This document shows, piece by piece, positions 61,223 to 64,000 of a stretch of DNA of 64,000 bases. The DNA is taken from NCBI RefSeq assembly GCF_040436345.1, contig NC_133227.1, forward strand, positions 25,170,671 through 25,234,670. Reading direction: 5' to 3'. Source of the DNA: Pagrus major. Taxonomy: Eukaryota; Chordata; Actinopteri; Spariformes; Sparidae. Under the pieces are notes generated by a model. That model made no database searches and had not been told where the DNA came from. It worked only from the letters and a program-made list of their open reading frames with translations. Position 1 is the stretch's first letter. Each line of letters begins with the position of its first letter. Made by a program: the position numbers and the translations under genes.

Positions 61223-64000
61223 GCAAAGGACAATATGTACAGTGCATGTAAACATCTCATGCCCCTCCAATAACCTGTGTGGTTGTGTTCATGTAAACAT
61301 AGTCTGTGTGAGTCAAAGACGACATGATCCTCTTCGCATGCAGCCATATTGACACGTCTCACACATCTAAACCTCGTGTATTTTCACAACAAACTTGCCC
61401 TGTATTTCACTTCAAAACACAGCGCTCACCTCCAGGAAGTTGTAAACACTTTCTCCTTTTTACTCTAACCGGAGTCACATGCCTGCAGTCGGTCAGACAC
61501 AATGTCAAACACAATGATATATCTGTGTTTAGAGCTCATAACCAGTAGCATTGTTTGATATGAGACCAGTTCAACGCCTACTTTATCTTGATCTCTAGAC
61601 TGGGAGACTCCGGTTCTCAGGGGACGGCAGACAATATCCACCGCTTGTTTCGTTCACTCGGGCTGCAGCGTGCCAAGACCTTGAGCCAGGGCTGTGGTTA
61701 TGACTGGATTCCCAGTCGTCGGGTGGCACTTTGTCCTGCTGGGCCGGGGAGCATGGAGGAGAAGGAGGTGGGGTTTGCACAAGCAGCTGTGAACAATAGT
61801 AACGTCGCCCCCATTCCCATGCTGTGGAGGACAGGGGCAGCTGGGGAGGGGGGGAGTTCCTCCAACAACACCTGTGGGCAGCTCATCCGTCAAGTGATTT
61901 GTGGGAGTAGTGAGAAGAGAGGAAGGAGGGCGAATAGGGGTGTGTGTCTGCGTGTGTGTGTGGAGGAGGGTGGAGGGTATTATCACAGGACCACACACAA
62001 AGAAATGCCTGTTGACTTCCTTCTCTCTCACACCTGTGCATCTATAAAAAATCTCCTCTTCCTCTAACCCTCTCTTAACTCATGCCATGTTCAAGGACTG
62101 TCAAAAAAAAAAAAGAAATGTCGTATTTTTTAGGTTTGCTTGTCAATAAAGTTATCTTTCACACTCACAACTAACCACAGAAGCTGCTTTAAGGAAGCTG
62201 AAGCTTCCAACAAATTGTTCCTTTCGTACCGATCATACCTCCTCTATATGTACGTACACACTAATATAAACTCAATAACGTACAGCATTTGATCGTCTAT
62301 GTGATCAAAATGAGATTCCTTGATCTTTTTCAGTAAACTGTTCTCAAAGTTCAACATGAGTTTAATGGAAAATGCGAGTTATCACAAATTGGGTCTTAGA
62401 TGTGCACTAATCAATATTTCTTTATTAACAATGGACCAAATGACTATGTGAAGTGTAAAAGGGGTCATTCGTAGTGATGAACCCACAGAGATTTATCACC
62501 CGACTCTGCAGCTCCTCTTTGCTCTACAGAGCGTTTTAGCGTCTTTCAGCACATTATTTTGATGTCGATGTCGACTGATATGACAACTTTTTGGTTTTAA
62601 AGAACACAGTGCAGAAAAAAATGCTTGGGGTGACTCAGAATTATTAAATTTAGAGAGTGAAGTTTACCGTTTCAGTTCACTGATGTCATTTGAGACAATA
62701 GCTGCAAACTGTAAAGTATCCTTCACATTTGAGGGATCACCGCAAAAAAATCTGTTAATATCGGGCGATAATCCGTATCAGATTTTTTTACATATGTCTT
62801 TAAAAGATGAGAAACGTCAGCATTGTATTTGCAGCTTGTTCTGCTGCCATTAAGTGGCAAAACAATCAACTACTGCTACTCTAACTGCTACTCTAATTTG
62901 TTGCTAATAATCCCCTATTGCACAAGAAAACTGTGTGCACAACTACAATAAGTACGTTACATGTGGAAGTTGATATGTAAACTATGATGGTTGACGATGA
63001 CTGAATGCTTGTGTTATTTGCCCCGTCTGACTTCTTTCTGTCTAAGAATGTGTTCCCAGGTTCTAAGAATGCACTTGTTGAGTACAATACCACCACTGAG
63101 AGGAATGATATAACACTACAAAAATGTGAAATGCAATGTGACTATTACAGAGTTGGAAAGTACTGATCAGAGGGACCGACCATGAAGCCCTTGGTGGAGT
63201 ACTTGTAACAATACTACTCTTGTATTCTCATTAAACATCTACCGAACAGATTAACATGAGTATTAGTCAACAACAGGAGACAAAGACAGCAGTGGTAAGG
63301 ATCCATACGCAGAAGTGCTCATGAGACAAAAGTTAGATATCCCAAATTTATGCTGAAACATGCATAAATTGACTTTCACAGGCAGGCACACGGGGAAAAT
63401 CCTCCGCTCAGATCACTCCTCTTTGATTAGGCGGTTGATCTTTTAACAGCGTCCAATATCAGGGCCGAGGGAGTGGGGGAGGATTTGATATTTAAGCATC
63501 TCTTTATCCTCTCCCTTTTGAAATGTCAAGTTCAAAGATCCAGACCAGCGGCCTTGATCTGTGAGCTAAGACGACCTAGAGAATTACCCGACAACTCCTA
63601 ACCGTCATCGCACGGCAGAGACGACCACGGCTTAAGAGTCGCAAGACGGTACACATGGAGTGTTATTAACTGTGATTATATTAAAGTCTGTAAACAGGCT
63701 TTTGATGTTTGCTCCTCGTGCTTACGAGCCGACCTGCTAAATCGAATCAAAGCCGTGTTTTCTCTGCAGGGAAATGCTCATTGTGTGTTTGAGCCTTTTT
63801 GAATTGAATAAAAACTTATTCAATTAGGACACTTTCCCAAGCAGTCTCTCTGCTGAAACGCTCACATCCCACTGTGTGTCAAGTCCTTTAAAGTTTGTCT
63901 AATTTTTAAAAGACAAATATGAAAGGGGTTTTTGGTGTCTATAATGAGGAGAAATGATGGATATGCAGCTCTACATTTTTGTGTCGGGTGCCAGTGTCAG
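61223..64000. other. No gene recognised; right-hand end of window
   Basis: The longest open frame (61588-62067, 159 codons) is GC-rich with no recognisable domain or splice context. The segment 63400-63620 is less repetitive, has several TTTGATCT/GATCTTTT-like strings and could be a conserved enhancer. No signal-peptide exon with a phase-1 donor for mcam was identified on the minus strand. Confidence 0.5.

Noticed and set aside
61588..62067. 159-codon plus-strand open frame
   Set aside because: GC-rich sequence with Gly/Arg-rich and CA/GT-type low complexity, no known domain and no splice or promoter support.

Overview
This is a window of vertebrate nuclear DNA, almost certainly from a ray-finned (perch-like teleost) fish. 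The evidence is short coding exons with GT/AG introns, AT-rich noncoding DNA, many CA/GT microsatellites, and several dispersed repeat families typical of teleosts. No bacterial operon, CRISPR array, rRNA or tRNA gene was seen. Four protein genes could be assembled exon by exon, and splice phases agree at every internal junction.

Layout. (1) 1-5040, minus strand: the 5' two thirds of lrwd1 (ORCA), with 8 coding exons giving 428 codons; the remaining WD40 exons lie off the left edge. (2) 5823-8171, plus strand: complete 3-exon alkbh4 (275 aa), head to head with lrwd1 across a gap of about 0.8 kb that carries a near-consensus CTCF motif. (3) 8172-11100: repeat-rich intergenic DNA, including a nested and partly duplicated MITE. 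(4) 11585-24073, plus strand: complete 15-exon cbl (874 aa), followed by a probable 3'UTR of about 5.4 kb that ends near a poly(A) signal at 29440. (5) 33264-48410, minus strand: mcam (CD146), with 14 coding exons giving 597 codons. It covers all five Ig domains, the stalk, the membrane segment and the cytoplasmic tail; the signal-peptide exon was not found. (6) 48411-64000: no convincing exon. This is probably mcam intron 1 and/or upstream DNA, with MITEs, a Tc1-like transposon relic, a LINE-like tail and one very stable hairpin.

How the genes fit together. lrwd1 (origin recognition and heterochromatin) and alkbh4 (2-oxoglutarate dioxygenase) are a conserved divergent pair, neighbours on human 7q22. 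cbl (RING E3 ligase) and mcam (adhesion receptor) are a conserved convergent pair, neighbours on human 11q23. The window therefore contains a junction between two ancestral linkage blocks, located between alkbh4 and cbl.

No new multi-gene system is apparent. The best leads are a Gly-to-Arg change inside the Cbl RING finger, an apparently shortened Mcam tail lacking the usual YIDL end, a 36-nt mcam microexon, a (UG)n tract abutting an mcam 3' splice site, an isolated 15-bp-stem hairpin at 54.2 kb, and a run of S/T-P-basic motifs in Lrwd1. Gene identities come from remembered family sequences; no alignment or database search was run.
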